Shown one piece after another: positions 1-5,766 of a stretch of DNA of 10,516 bases; position 1 is the stretch's first letter, and every line of letters begins with the position of its first letter. Both the position numbers and the translations under genes were made by a program. The notes below the pieces were generated by a model. It worked only from the letters and a program-made list of their open reading frames with translations, did no database searches and was not told the DNA's origin. The stretch comes from Phycisphaeraceae bacterium (lineage in GTDB: Bacteria; Planctomycetota; Phycisphaerae; Phycisphaerales; UBA1924): NCBI GenBank assembly GCA_009827205.1, contig WUAK01000079.1, forward strand, positions 1-10,516. The letters are read 5' to 3'.

Positions 1-340
1 TCTCGGGGTCGTTGTTGGCAGCCTCTTCAAAGAGCTTGTTGAGTTCTTCACGCTTCTCGGCGATCTGCTTGTCGCGCTCTTCGGATTGCTTCTCGAAATT
101 GTCGTTGAGCAGATCGATCGCTGCACGGATGTCCGTGGTGTTGTCCGGGTCGATCTCGTCGGGGATGTTCTGCAGGGCGCGGAGCGTGCCGTGCTTATCA
201 CCGACGCTCGCGGCGTCCCAGACGGCCTTTGACCAGTCGCTGCTCTGGAGTTCCGCGACCTGCGCGGTAGAACCCGATACGGCGACCGTCATCGCCACAG
301 AGGCGGCAAACGCACGACTCAGAACCTGGACACAACCCAT
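1..340 (-). CDS. Partial exported protein of unknown function (N-terminal 113 codons)
   Basis: The 5' part of a gene that runs off the left edge of the window. The first ~29 residues look like a signal peptide: MGCVQVLSRAF, a hydrophobic stretch AASVAMTVAVS, then small residues with possible cleavage after STA or AQVA. The mature part begins ELQSSDWSKAVWDAASVGDK, is acidic, and from about residue 82 turns into a charged, heptad-like helix (EKQSEERDKQIAEKREELNK) that may be a coiled coil. I chose the ATG at 340 because GGAGG sits 5 nt upstream; an in-frame ATG at 352 would add four residues (MEAF) but has a poorer site. It lies 206 nt downstream of the MFS gene on the same strand, probably with its own promoter. 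The family is not recognisable from this piece. A secreted or periplasmic location is inferred from the leader only. Confidence 0.7.
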   Translation of the reverse strand, partial: MGCVQVLSRAFAASVAMTVAVSGSTAQVAELQSSDWSKAVWDAASVGDKHGTLRALQNIPDEIDPDNTTDIRAAIDLLNDNFEKQSEERDKQIAEKREELNKLFEEAANNDPE

Positions 341-345
341 GAACG

Positions 346-350
346 CCTCC
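346..350 (-). promoter_or_regulatory. Ribosome binding site GGAGG of the partial exported protein
   Basis: GGAGG is followed by the 5-nt spacer CGTTC and then ATG at 340. It is the best Shine-Dalgarno match in this part of the window and decides between the ATG at 340 and the one at 352, since the latter would place this motif inside the coding sequence. Confidence 0.6.
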
Positions 351-444
351 ATTCGTCTCTTGTCCCCCGGAGCCAGGACATTCGCAGGCATCGGCCCGAC
401 GGATGACTTGGGTGAGGGCACCACACCAGCCTTGGGGTGGTGAC

Positions 445-473
445 AGCATATTGGACGGGCGAGCGGACGTCAG
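445..473 (-). promoter_or_regulatory. Candidate sigma70-type promoter for the partial exported protein
   Basis: On the minus strand CTGACG (468-473) is separated by exactly 17 nt from TATGCT (445-450), a 4/6 match to each of the -35 and -10 consensus boxes. It would start a transcript near 438 with a leader of roughly 100 nt. The rest of the 353-546 spacer shows no gene. An imperfect hairpin (421-440, arms CCACACC and GGGGTGG with one mismatch) lies in the predicted leader. No T-tract terminator is seen after the MFS gene. This rests on consensus matching only; planctomycete promoters are poorly described. Confidence 0.3.
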
Positions 474-546
474 GGTTCGGTCCACCCGCACCATCAGAGG
501 AAATCTTCTAACCGGAACTGGTATTTCGGGCTGCAGGGCAGGAGTT

Positions 547-1824
547 TCAGTAGGTCTTCTTGTGAACGAGCAGAATCGCCCCTGAGAGCGCCAGAGAGCC
601 GATTACGGCTGCCGCTAGCAGGATCGGCGTGAACGCGGATTCTGATACAACTCCCCCGGCAACGAGGAGTGAGGCGAGCAGCCCCATGGCTGGCCCCAGG
701 GCGTATCCAACACCGATCAGGGCCTCGTGGGTGGCTCCTGAGTCGATCTCGCCCTCGCCGACCTCCAAGGCGTAGTAGATCGCAGCGGTGTAGACGAGAC
801 CCTTGCCGGCTCCGAAGAGCACGAGCGCGGTGACGAGTGATGCGATCCCGATCACAGAGCCTCCAATCGCGGGTGCGACGATGCACCCTGTGAATCCGAG
901 GATGAGACAAGCGGCTCCGAGCGAGAGGGGCCAGGCCTTGCCGTGCCAGCCGTGCCAGCGTTCGAGCAGGACCATCGTGGGGATGCGCGATGTCATCCAG
1001 AGAGAGACGATGACCGTCTGCCAGGAAAGATCGATCTCCATCTGAGCCATGGCAACCGGGAAGAAGGGACCCAGGACACCCGCGAGTGTGTAGCTGACTG
1101 GCAGCAGCGTGCGGGCCGCAACGAGCAGGCTCTTTGAGTTCGGTGCATCAGCATCGACCGTGTCCGACAGGTGCTTGGGGGGCTTGGATGGGAACGGGAT
1201 CATGAGCGCAACGGCGAGCATGTGCAGCAGAATGATGCCCACGAACGAGAGCATGGGCATTTGTTCAAGCGTTGGAGCCATCATCCAGAATGCGACGACC
1301 ACCGCGGCGGTCCAGACGATGTTGAATTGGCCCGCAGCGGACCGGAGCTGTTTGTTGCGTCGCCCGCCTGCGATGTTCCATTCGACGATGGGCCACATGA
1401 TGCCGGTGAGCACGCCATAGCCCGCTGCTACAAGCCAGAACCCAATGTCGGAGTTTGAATCGAGCCAGCTCAGTAGGAGGGGGATCGCGGCGACCAAAGC
1501 GCCTGCGAACGTTGTGAGCATGAGGAGTGATTTTGCTGAAATCGGTGACTTGCGTTTGGATTCGAGTGACCGGACGATGGGACCCGTCATGCGGGAGCTG
1601 AAGATGTAGGTGATCCCGAAAAGAACGCCCAGACCGAAGAGCTGGGAGCGGTTGAAGCCAGCTGATTGTTTGGCGATAAAGCCGAGCCCGTGGGTCAGTG
1701 AGCCAGTGCCGATGCTGAGGATGAACGTGACCGCCAGGACGAAGACGAGCGGCGAGGGCTTCTGGTTGGCATGTGCGTCTGTCAACGTGGATTCCGGGTG
1801 GTGAGATGGGTGAGCCGTGCTCAT
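547..1824 (-). CDS. Major facilitator superfamily (MFS) transporter, 12 TM
   Basis: A 425-residue integral membrane protein of typical MFS length. Hydrophobic segments fall roughly at residues 25-50, 60-77, 98-120, 128-147, 165-183, 190-210, 235-258, 268-288, 297-318, 322-343, 367-390 and 398-420. That gives two six-helix halves joined by a hydrophilic loop (about 212-230, rich in Pro, Lys and Asp). The loop after TM2 carries SSRMTGPIVRSLESKRK, in the place of the basic motif-A loop typical of MFS proteins. The N-terminus (1-23) is hydrophilic and His/Ser-rich. Substrate cannot be read from the sequence. No Shine-Dalgarno is visible before ATG 1824 (upstream CCCCATAAGCA), so the gene may be translated from a very short leader or leaderless mRNA. 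It is transcribed away from the tRNA-Arg gene and ends 206 nt before the next minus-strand gene. MFS-like fold is confident; function is not. Confidence 0.85.
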   Translation of the reverse strand: MSTAHPSHHPESTLTDAHANQKPSPLVFVLAVTFILSIGTGSLTHGLGFIAKQSAGFNRSQLFGLGVLFGITYIFSSRMTGPIVRSLESKRKSPISAKSLLMLTTFAGALVAAIPLLLSWLDSNSDIGFWLVAAGYGVLTGIMWPIVEWNIAGGRRNKQLRSAAGQFNIVWTAAVVVAFWMMAPTLEQMPMLSFVGIILLHMLAVALMIPFPSKPPKHLSDTVDADAPNSKSLLVAARTLLPVSYTLAGVLGPFFPVAMAQMEIDLSWQTVIVSLWMTSRIPTMVLLERWHGWHGKAWPLSLGAACLILGFTGCIVAPAIGGSVIGIASLVTALVLFGAGKGLVYTAAIYYALEVGEGEIDSGATHEALIGVGYALGPAMGLLASLLVAGGVVSESAFTPILLAAAVIGSLALSGAILLVHKKTY

Positions 1825-1840
1825 TGCTTATGGGGCGTGG

Positions 1841-1854
1841 CGATCGTACGATCG
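1841..1854. promoter_or_regulatory. 14-bp perfect palindrome in the divergent MFS / tRNA-Arg promoter region
   Basis: CGATCGTACGATCG reads the same on both strands and contains TACGAT, a possible -10 box, in both directions. On the plus strand TTGCTT (1824-1829) lies 17 nt before TACGAT (1847-1852), with a start expected some 28 nt ahead of the tRNA. On the minus strand TCGACC (1867-1872) lies 18 nt before TACGAT (1843-1848), giving a leader of about 12 nt for the MFS gene. It could be overlapping divergent promoters, an operator, or both. Flanking GTGGC (1837-1841) and GCCAC (1861-1865) extend the symmetry. Confidence 0.35.
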
Positions 1855-1886
1855 TTCCTTGCCACCGGTCGAACCCCGGTCGGTAG

Positions 1887-1960
1887 GGGCTCGTAGCTCA
1901 ACTGGATAGAGTGTCGGCCTCCGAAGCCGAAGGTTCCGCGTTCGAATCGCGGCGAGCCCG
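1887..1960 (+). tRNA. tRNA-Arg (anticodon CCG)
   Basis: A complete 74-nt cloverleaf folds by eye. The acceptor GGGCTCG pairs with CGAGCCC and the discriminator base is G. The D stem is GCTC/GAGT with a 9-nt loop. The anticodon stem TCGGC/GCCGA carries loop CTCCGAA, so positions 34-36 are CCG (1921-1923), which reads the arginine codon CGG. The variable region is AGGTT. The T stem CCGCG/CGCGG has the canonical loop TTCGAAT. CCA is not encoded (TTT follows). Every stem is fully paired apart from a G-T at the end of the D stem, so this is a functional gene. It lies 39 nt upstream of the LolA-like gene on the same strand and may share its transcript. Confidence 0.96.
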
Positions 1961-1999
1961 TTTCACCCAAGCTCTAAAACACACCACGGAGCCAGCATC

Positions 2000-2833
2000 A
2001 TGCACGTTCGGCGCACCATCGGCATTGCAGTTCTCACTTCGATCGGGCTGATGGGCATGCCCGCCTTGGCACAGGACGCTGCACCTGCTCAGCCCGAGGC
2101 GCAGGAAGAGAAGAAGGACCTGCCGAAGGCGTCCGACGTCTTTGACAGGCATATCGAGGCGCTTGGTGGTATTGATGCGATCAAGGCGATCGACTCACGT
2201 CGGCTCAGCGGCCGGATCAAGATTTTTGTTCCTGGGAATGAGACTCCAGCGGTGACCGGCATCTTGAGGCTTGCGGCGAAGGCCCCAGACAAGATCGTTC
2301 AGGAGATCATCATCCCCGGCCAGAGCACTCAGAAGCGCGTGTTCGACGGCAAGGCGGGTTGGTTGATTGTTGATGACGGTGAACCCACCGCTCTGGTCGG
2401 TGAAGATCTTGAGCGCTTTACGGTCTCATCGCGTTTCTACGCGGAGGCGGATTACGAGACGCACTTCAAGAGCATCGAAACCGTTGATGTGCAAGAGACC
2501 CCTGAGCAGGGAAATCTGGTCATGGTCCGGGTCGAGCACCATTCTGGACGCGCTGAGGCTTACCTGTTCAGCGAGGAGACCGGTCTTTTGGTAGCGGTTG
2601 TGGGTCAGCGCCAGACGCCGCAGGGGCAGACGCTCCAATTTCAGCGGACTTACGAGAATTACACCGAGTTTGACGGGATGAAATTCTCGACAGTGATCCG
2701 TGAGCTCGCTGGCGGGCAGATCATCGAGCTTGAGTTCAGTAACGTTGAGAACAACGTCGATGACTTCCCGGAGATCGAGCGTCCTGCGAACATTCTTGAT
2801 GCGGACATCAGCGCGTATCAGAAGTCTGAGTGA
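2000..2833 (+). CDS. Exported LolA-like / outer-membrane lipoprotein-sorting-type protein
   Basis: A 277-residue protein with a clear signal peptide (residues 1-24: basic MHVRR, hydrophobic core, ALA before QDA), so it is exported; there is no lipobox Cys. A Gln/Glu/Ala-rich linker (25-43) leads into a domain beginning SDVFDRHIEALGGIDAIKAI, then alternating beta-type segments (RRLSGRIKIFVP, KAPDKIVQEIIIPG, QKRVFDGKAGWLIVDDGE, GNLVMVRVEHHSGRAEAYLFSEETGLLVAV, FDGMKFSTVIRELAGGQIIELEFSNVENN). This pattern (helix with GG, then strands with F-D-G and an E-TGLL hairpin) resembles the LolA/LolB-like fold of proteins often called outer membrane lipoprotein-sorting proteins. Lipid or lipoprotein binding is a family inference; such genes are numerous in planctomycetes and mostly uncharacterised. 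GGAG (1988-1991) lies 8 nt before the ATG. Tandem stops TGATAG end the gene, 10 nt from the convergent nth stop. Confidence 0.65.
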   Translation: MHVRRTIGIAVLTSIGLMGMPALAQDAAPAQPEAQEEKKDLPKASDVFDRHIEALGGIDAIKAIDSRRLSGRIKIFVPGNETPAVTGILRLAAKAPDKIVQEIIIPGQSTQKRVFDGKAGWLIVDDGEPTALVGEDLERFTVSSRFYAEADYETHFKSIETVDVQETPEQGNLVMVRVEHHSGRAEAYLFSEETGLLVAVVGQRQTPQGQTLQFQRTYENYTEFDGMKFSTVIRELAGGQIIELEFSNVENNVDDFPEIERPANILDADISAYQKSE

Positions 2834-2843
2834 TAGCTAAGAG

Positions 2844-3560
2844 TTAGTCACGCAGCGAGCAGCAGGTTCCAAATTTCTTGCAGACAGGGTGGTCGGCGCA
2901 CGTTTTCATGCGTGCGCTGCAGGCGCGCCTGCCGTGGAAAATGAGCAGGTGTGAGAGCAGCCCCCAGTCCTTGCGTGCAAATAGTGCCATGAGTTTGCGC
3001 TCGATTTTGACCGGGTTGCCGATCTCGTCTTCTTCGATAAGGTCGAATCGTTCCGAGAGACGCATGACGTGCGTATCGACGACAACGCCTACGTTGATGT
3101 TGAACGCATTACTCAAGACAACGCCGGCGGTTTTGCGTGCGACGCCTCGGAGGGAGAGCAATTCGTCCATCGTTTGTGGGATTTCGCCGTCGAATTCCTC
3201 GACGACGGTGGTCATCGCGCCGTGGACGCTTTTGGCTTTGTTGCGGAAGAAGCCGAGCGTTTTGACATAGGGCTCGATGTCCTCAGGCTTTGCTTTGGCG
3301 TAGTGGGCGGGTGTAGGGAACTTCTTGAAAAGTGCGGGTGTGGCCTTGTTGACGGCAACGTCGGTGCACTGCGCCGAGAGGATCGTCGCGATCAGCAGCT
3401 CGTGTGGCGCTGAGAAGTTGAGTTCGCAGTGAGCGTCGGGGTACGCCTCCTTGAGCGCATCGCAGAGCCTTTTGGCGCGGCGTTTCTGCGCGGGCTCGAC
3501 CTGCGGGAGCTGGAAAGGGATGTCCTTCATGCCTCTCGGATTGGTTGGGGTGGCGGTCAT
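2844..3560 (-). CDS. nth: Endonuclease III (DNA glycosylase / AP lyase)
   Basis: A base-excision repair enzyme that removes oxidised pyrimidines and nicks the abasic site. The protein has 238 residues; E. coli Nth has 211. Landmarks: HELLIATILSAQCTD (53-67), the helix-hairpin-helix LRGVARKTAGVVL with the Schiff-base Lys143, and VDTHVMRL with catalytic Asp162. At the C-terminus cysteines 214, 221, 227 and 233 (plus 234) would bind the 4Fe-4S cluster. Their spacing is C-x6-C-x5-C-x5-C, against C-x6-C-x2-C-x5-C in E. coli Nth, so the cluster loop is unusual. The ATG overlaps the stop of the upstream membrane-protein gene as ATGA (3557-3560), which suggests translational coupling; no strong Shine-Dalgarno is seen. 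An in-frame ATG at codon 11 (MKDIPFQ) is a possible alternative start. The gene ends 10 nt from a convergent stop. Confidence 0.93.
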   Translation of the reverse strand: MTATPTNPRGMKDIPFQLPQVEPAQKRRAKRLCDALKEAYPDAHCELNFSAPHELLIATILSAQCTDVAVNKATPALFKKFPTPAHYAKAKPEDIEPYVKTLGFFRNKAKSVHGAMTTVVEEFDGEIPQTMDELLSLRGVARKTAGVVLSNAFNINVGVVVDTHVMRLSERFDLIEEDEIGNPVKIERKLMALFARKDWGLLSHLLIFHGRRACSARMKTCADHPVCKKFGTCCSLRD

Positions 3561-4192
3561 TTGAGTTGTTTGCCCTTAGAGAGCGACGGCTCTTCGAGAG
3601 TGCGTTTGGTTGAGGTCCTGGTTAGCGTATTAAGGTTCGATGCACCGGAGGCAGCGAACGCGCCCGATGTCGTCAGGAGCAGCGCACAGAGGAACGACCC
3701 TACCATGACACGGCTCGCGGTGGGGTGATCCTTGTCGAAAGCCTGCTGGTACACGAGGGCGGCTTCGTTGTCGCCTGTCTTCGCTGCGTCCCAGTAGTTG
3801 GCCAGGTTCAAGTTCATGCGTGGACCTAGGAAGGCGAATGAGTAGGCCAGAATTGAAATCGCCGCGAGCAGGGAGATGATGCGCAAGGCGGTGACGATCG
3901 GCTTCGCCCATGCGTCTGCGGTGAGAGCGATCACGCCCAGAGTCAGCCCAGTGATGATGATGCAGCCCAGTTGGACGGCGTCGGAGATCAGGAAGATACG
4001 TGATGCGACGTGTCCCGCGGCGAGGCGCCAGTGGGGCCCCGTGTAAGCCGCGTATTCAGGTAGAGAGGGGTCTAGGGCCTTTACGACAGGGAAGATGACC
4101 GCCGCGGCGGCTCCGGTCATGGCCAGGGCACCCATCCAGAGGCCTGCAAAGGTGAGATGCACGGTTTCGAGCAGACGCCTAAGTGGTGACAT
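3557..4192 (-). CDS. Four-helix integral membrane protein (DUF4149-like)
   Basis: A 211-residue protein with hydrophobic segments at about residues 8-36, 62-92, 98-122 and 160-182 and a polar C-terminal tail (TRTSTKRTLEEPSLSKGKQLK). The first helix LLETVHLTFAGLWMGALAM and the loop motif LGPRMNLNLANYWDAAKTGD between helices 3 and 4 recall the DUF4149 / TMEM205-like family of small membrane proteins of unknown role; this placement is by eye and tentative. I start it at ATG 4192 because the in-frame extension up to 4498 is the antisense of the opposite gene and has no membrane-protein character. Its stop overlaps the nth start (ATGA), so the two probably form a bicistron, though a functional link to DNA repair is not evident. 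The start codon shares CATG with the divergent plus-strand gene, so promoter elements must lie in that gene; a TACCAT box (4201-4206) would give an almost leaderless mRNA. Confidence 0.75.
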   Translation of the reverse strand: MSPLRRLLETVHLTFAGLWMGALAMTGAAAAVIFPVVKALDPSLPEYAAYTGPHWRLAAGHVASRIFLISDAVQLGCIIITGLTLGVIALTADAWAKPIVTALRIISLLAAISILAYSFAFLGPRMNLNLANYWDAAKTGDNEAALVYQQAFDKDHPTASRVMVGSFLCALLLTTSGAFAASGASNLNTLTRTSTKRTLEEPSLSKGKQLK

Positions 4193-4970
4193 GGTCTGCG
4201 ATGGTAGGGGGCCGGGCGACCTACAACTTGTCGTGAACGAAGACCTCGGCATCCCAGGGATTCCCGATCTTGCCTGCTCGCTCAGGGGGCTTGCGGCCTC
4301 GACGGAAGTAGAGGCGGCCTCGGCGCGAGGGCTGATCGGTTGGGTGAACAGCATGGGGTACCGCGCGATCGCGCTTGACGGGACGCACCCTGAGCTTCGC
4401 GCGAGATCACTAGATCGCAGCGCGAGGCGAGACCTGGCTGCTTCGCTCAAGCGTTCACAGCTTGGTCTATCGGGGATCGACGTCTTCGTGCCGGCCAAGC
4501 ACTTTGCGGACCGGGAGCATGCGGACCGTGCGACCGCAGCGGTGTACGGCGCAATCGAGCTTGCGAGGGAGCTCGGTTCGCTCGGCGCGGGTTCTCATGC
4601 GGTGGTGTGCTTTGCGCTGCCCGACGAGCCAATGGAGGGCGTTGATTCTGAGATCGCGGCTCAGGCTGAGCGGTTCGGTGTTACGGTTGCCGTGGTTCGG
4701 CGGGACGTGACTGGGCTTGAGCGTGCGGTGGATGTAGATGCGCTCATAGACGCGGGTGTAGAACCGGCAGAGCGGATTGCCAAGGGATGCATGCAGATCC
4801 GTTGGGGCGGACCCAGACCCGATCGAAGAGTAGAACTCATGCCGATCGCTGGTGCGTTTGCGATGTCGGGCGGTGGGTCATGCGTGGTTGATCTGTCCCA
4901 CGGTAGAGATGTGCGGGCAACCGCGGAGCGTGCGCTCGATGCTTGGTCAAAGCTTGCGCTGTTTGGTTGA
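4191..4970 (+). CDS. Putative diverged TIM-barrel protein (sugar phosphate isomerase/epimerase-like)
   Basis: A 259-residue cytosolic protein (no leader or membrane segment). Residues 48-130 look like the core of a xylose-isomerase-like TIM barrel: LIGWVNSMGYRAIALDG, then RRDLAASLKRSQLGLSGIDVFVP (turn to the next strand with a Pro), KHFADREHADRAT, and AAVYGAIELARELGSLGA. The end, VVDLSHGRDVRATAERALDAWSKL, fits a last strand and helix. I cannot find the usual set of metal-binding Glu/His/Asp residues at the strand ends in the second half, so it may be non-catalytic or a different family; treat the assignment as tentative. ATG 4191 is opposite the start of the divergent membrane-protein gene. 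GTG 4233 (VNEDLGIPG) is an alternative that would leave about 40 nt between the genes; neither has a good Shine-Dalgarno. It ends one base before the yebC stop on the other strand. Confidence 0.55.
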   Translation: MVCDGRGPGDLQLVVNEDLGIPGIPDLACSLRGLAASTEVEAASARGLIGWVNSMGYRAIALDGTHPELRARSLDRSARRDLAASLKRSQLGLSGIDVFVPAKHFADREHADRATAAVYGAIELARELGSLGAGSHAVVCFALPDEPMEGVDSEIAAQAERFGVTVAVVRRDVTGLERAVDVDALIDAGVEPAERIAKGCMQIRWGGPRPDRRVELMPIAGAFAMSGGGSCVVDLSHGRDVRATAERALDAWSKLALFG

Positions 4971-4971
4971 G

Positions 4972-5730
4972 TTAGTCGGCGAGTGAAGCCGGGTCGATGT
5001 CGGCGTTTGTGTAGACACTCTGGACGTCGTCGTTGTCTTCGATACCTTCGATGAGGTTGACGACTTTCTTGGCGTCCTCGCCCGCGACGGCGACGGTGTC
5101 GTCCGGGATCTTGGCAATCTGGGCTTCTGTGATCTCGATGCCAGCTTCTTCGATCGCGACCTTCACCTGCTGAAACTCTGTGGCCTCGGTGATGATGGTC
5201 CAGAAGCCTGCGTCGTCGCTGTCGGCTTCGGGGGCCTGGACATCCTCGGCGCCGGCTTCGATCGCGAGATCCATGATCTGCTCTTCCGAGACCTTGGCGG
5301 CGTCAACAAGAATCTGTCCCTTGGTCTGGAACATGTAAGCGACGGTGCCCGCGTTGCCGAGCGAGCCCCCGCCCTTTTTGAAAAGGGTTCGGATTTCTGT
5401 GACGGTGCGGTTCTTGTTGTCGGTGAGCGTGTCGATGATGATGGCGGTGCCTCCCGGCCCGTAGCCCTCGTAGGTGATCGATTCGTAGCTGTCGCCCTGG
5501 CCAGATCCGGCGCCCTTGTCTATGGCGCGTTTGATCGTGTCTTTGGGCATGTTTGCGTACTTGGCTTCGTCGATCGCGTAGCGGAGAGTGAGGTTTGTAT
5601 CGGGGTCGGGGCCGCCTGCGCGTGCGGCTGCCATGAGGGCCTTGGAGCACTTCGACCAGATCTTGGACCGCTTAGAATCCTGGCGTTCTTTGCGGTGTCG
5701 GATGTTTGCCCATTTGCTGTGACCGGCCAC
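4972..5730 (-). CDS. yebC: YebC/TACO1-family translation or regulatory protein
   Basis: 252 residues, usual family length. The signature N-terminus MAGHSKWANIRHRKERQDSK is almost the family consensus, followed by NMPKDTIKRAIDKG (61-74), YEGYGPGGTAIIID (87-100), TDNKNRTVTEIR (103-114) and a GGSLGNAGTVAYMF segment. The protein is cytoplasmic. YebC proteins were first described as DNA-binding regulators (PmpR); more recent work on bacterial YebC and mitochondrial TACO1 points to the ribosome and relief of stalling at polyproline stretches. The start codon is GTG (5728-5730) with GGAGAG (5736-5741) just upstream. It follows the HhH-like gene by 36 nt and is likely the last gene of the translation operon, a context that supports a translation role. 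Its TAA is one base from the TGA of the convergent gene, so no dedicated terminator fits between them. Confidence 0.95.
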   Translation of the reverse strand: MAGHSKWANIRHRKERQDSKRSKIWSKCSKALMAAARAGGPDPDTNLTLRYAIDEAKYANMPKDTIKRAIDKGAGSGQGDSYESITYEGYGPGGTAIIIDTLTDNKNRTVTEIRTLFKKGGGSLGNAGTVAYMFQTKGQILVDAAKVSEEQIMDLAIEAGAEDVQAPEADSDDAGFWTIITEATEFQQVKVAIEEAGIEITEAQIAKIPDDTVAVAGEDAKKVVNLIEGIEDNDDVQSVYTNADIDPASLAD

Positions 5731-5735
5731 GTCTT

Positions 5736-5741
5736 CTCTCC
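5736..5741 (-). promoter_or_regulatory. Ribosome binding site GGAGAG supporting the GTG start of yebC
   Basis: GGAGAG is followed by AAGAC and then GTG at 5730. Together with the conserved MAGHSKW N-terminus it fixes the non-ATG start. Confidence 0.65.
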
Positions 5742-5766
5742 GGGGATGTTGTTTGGGTGTGTGCGG

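Noticed and set aside
421..440. Hairpin considered as a terminator for the MFS gene
   Set aside because: It has a mismatch, no following T-run on the minus strand, and lies over 100 nt past the stop next to a candidate promoter.
1864..1880. T-arm-like hairpin (ACCGG / CCGGT with a 7-nt loop TCGAACC) just before tRNA-Arg, considered as a remnant tRNA or attachment site
   Set aside because: No acceptor, anticodon or D arm accompanies it, the loop is shifted from TTCGAAN, and no integrase or duplicated tRNA end is nearby.
4193..4498. A 102-codon N-terminal extension of the minus-strand membrane protein (start at 4498)
   Set aside because: It is the antisense of the TIM-barrel-like gene, is Ser/Arg/Pro-rich, and the membrane protein begins naturally at MSPLRRLLETVHL.
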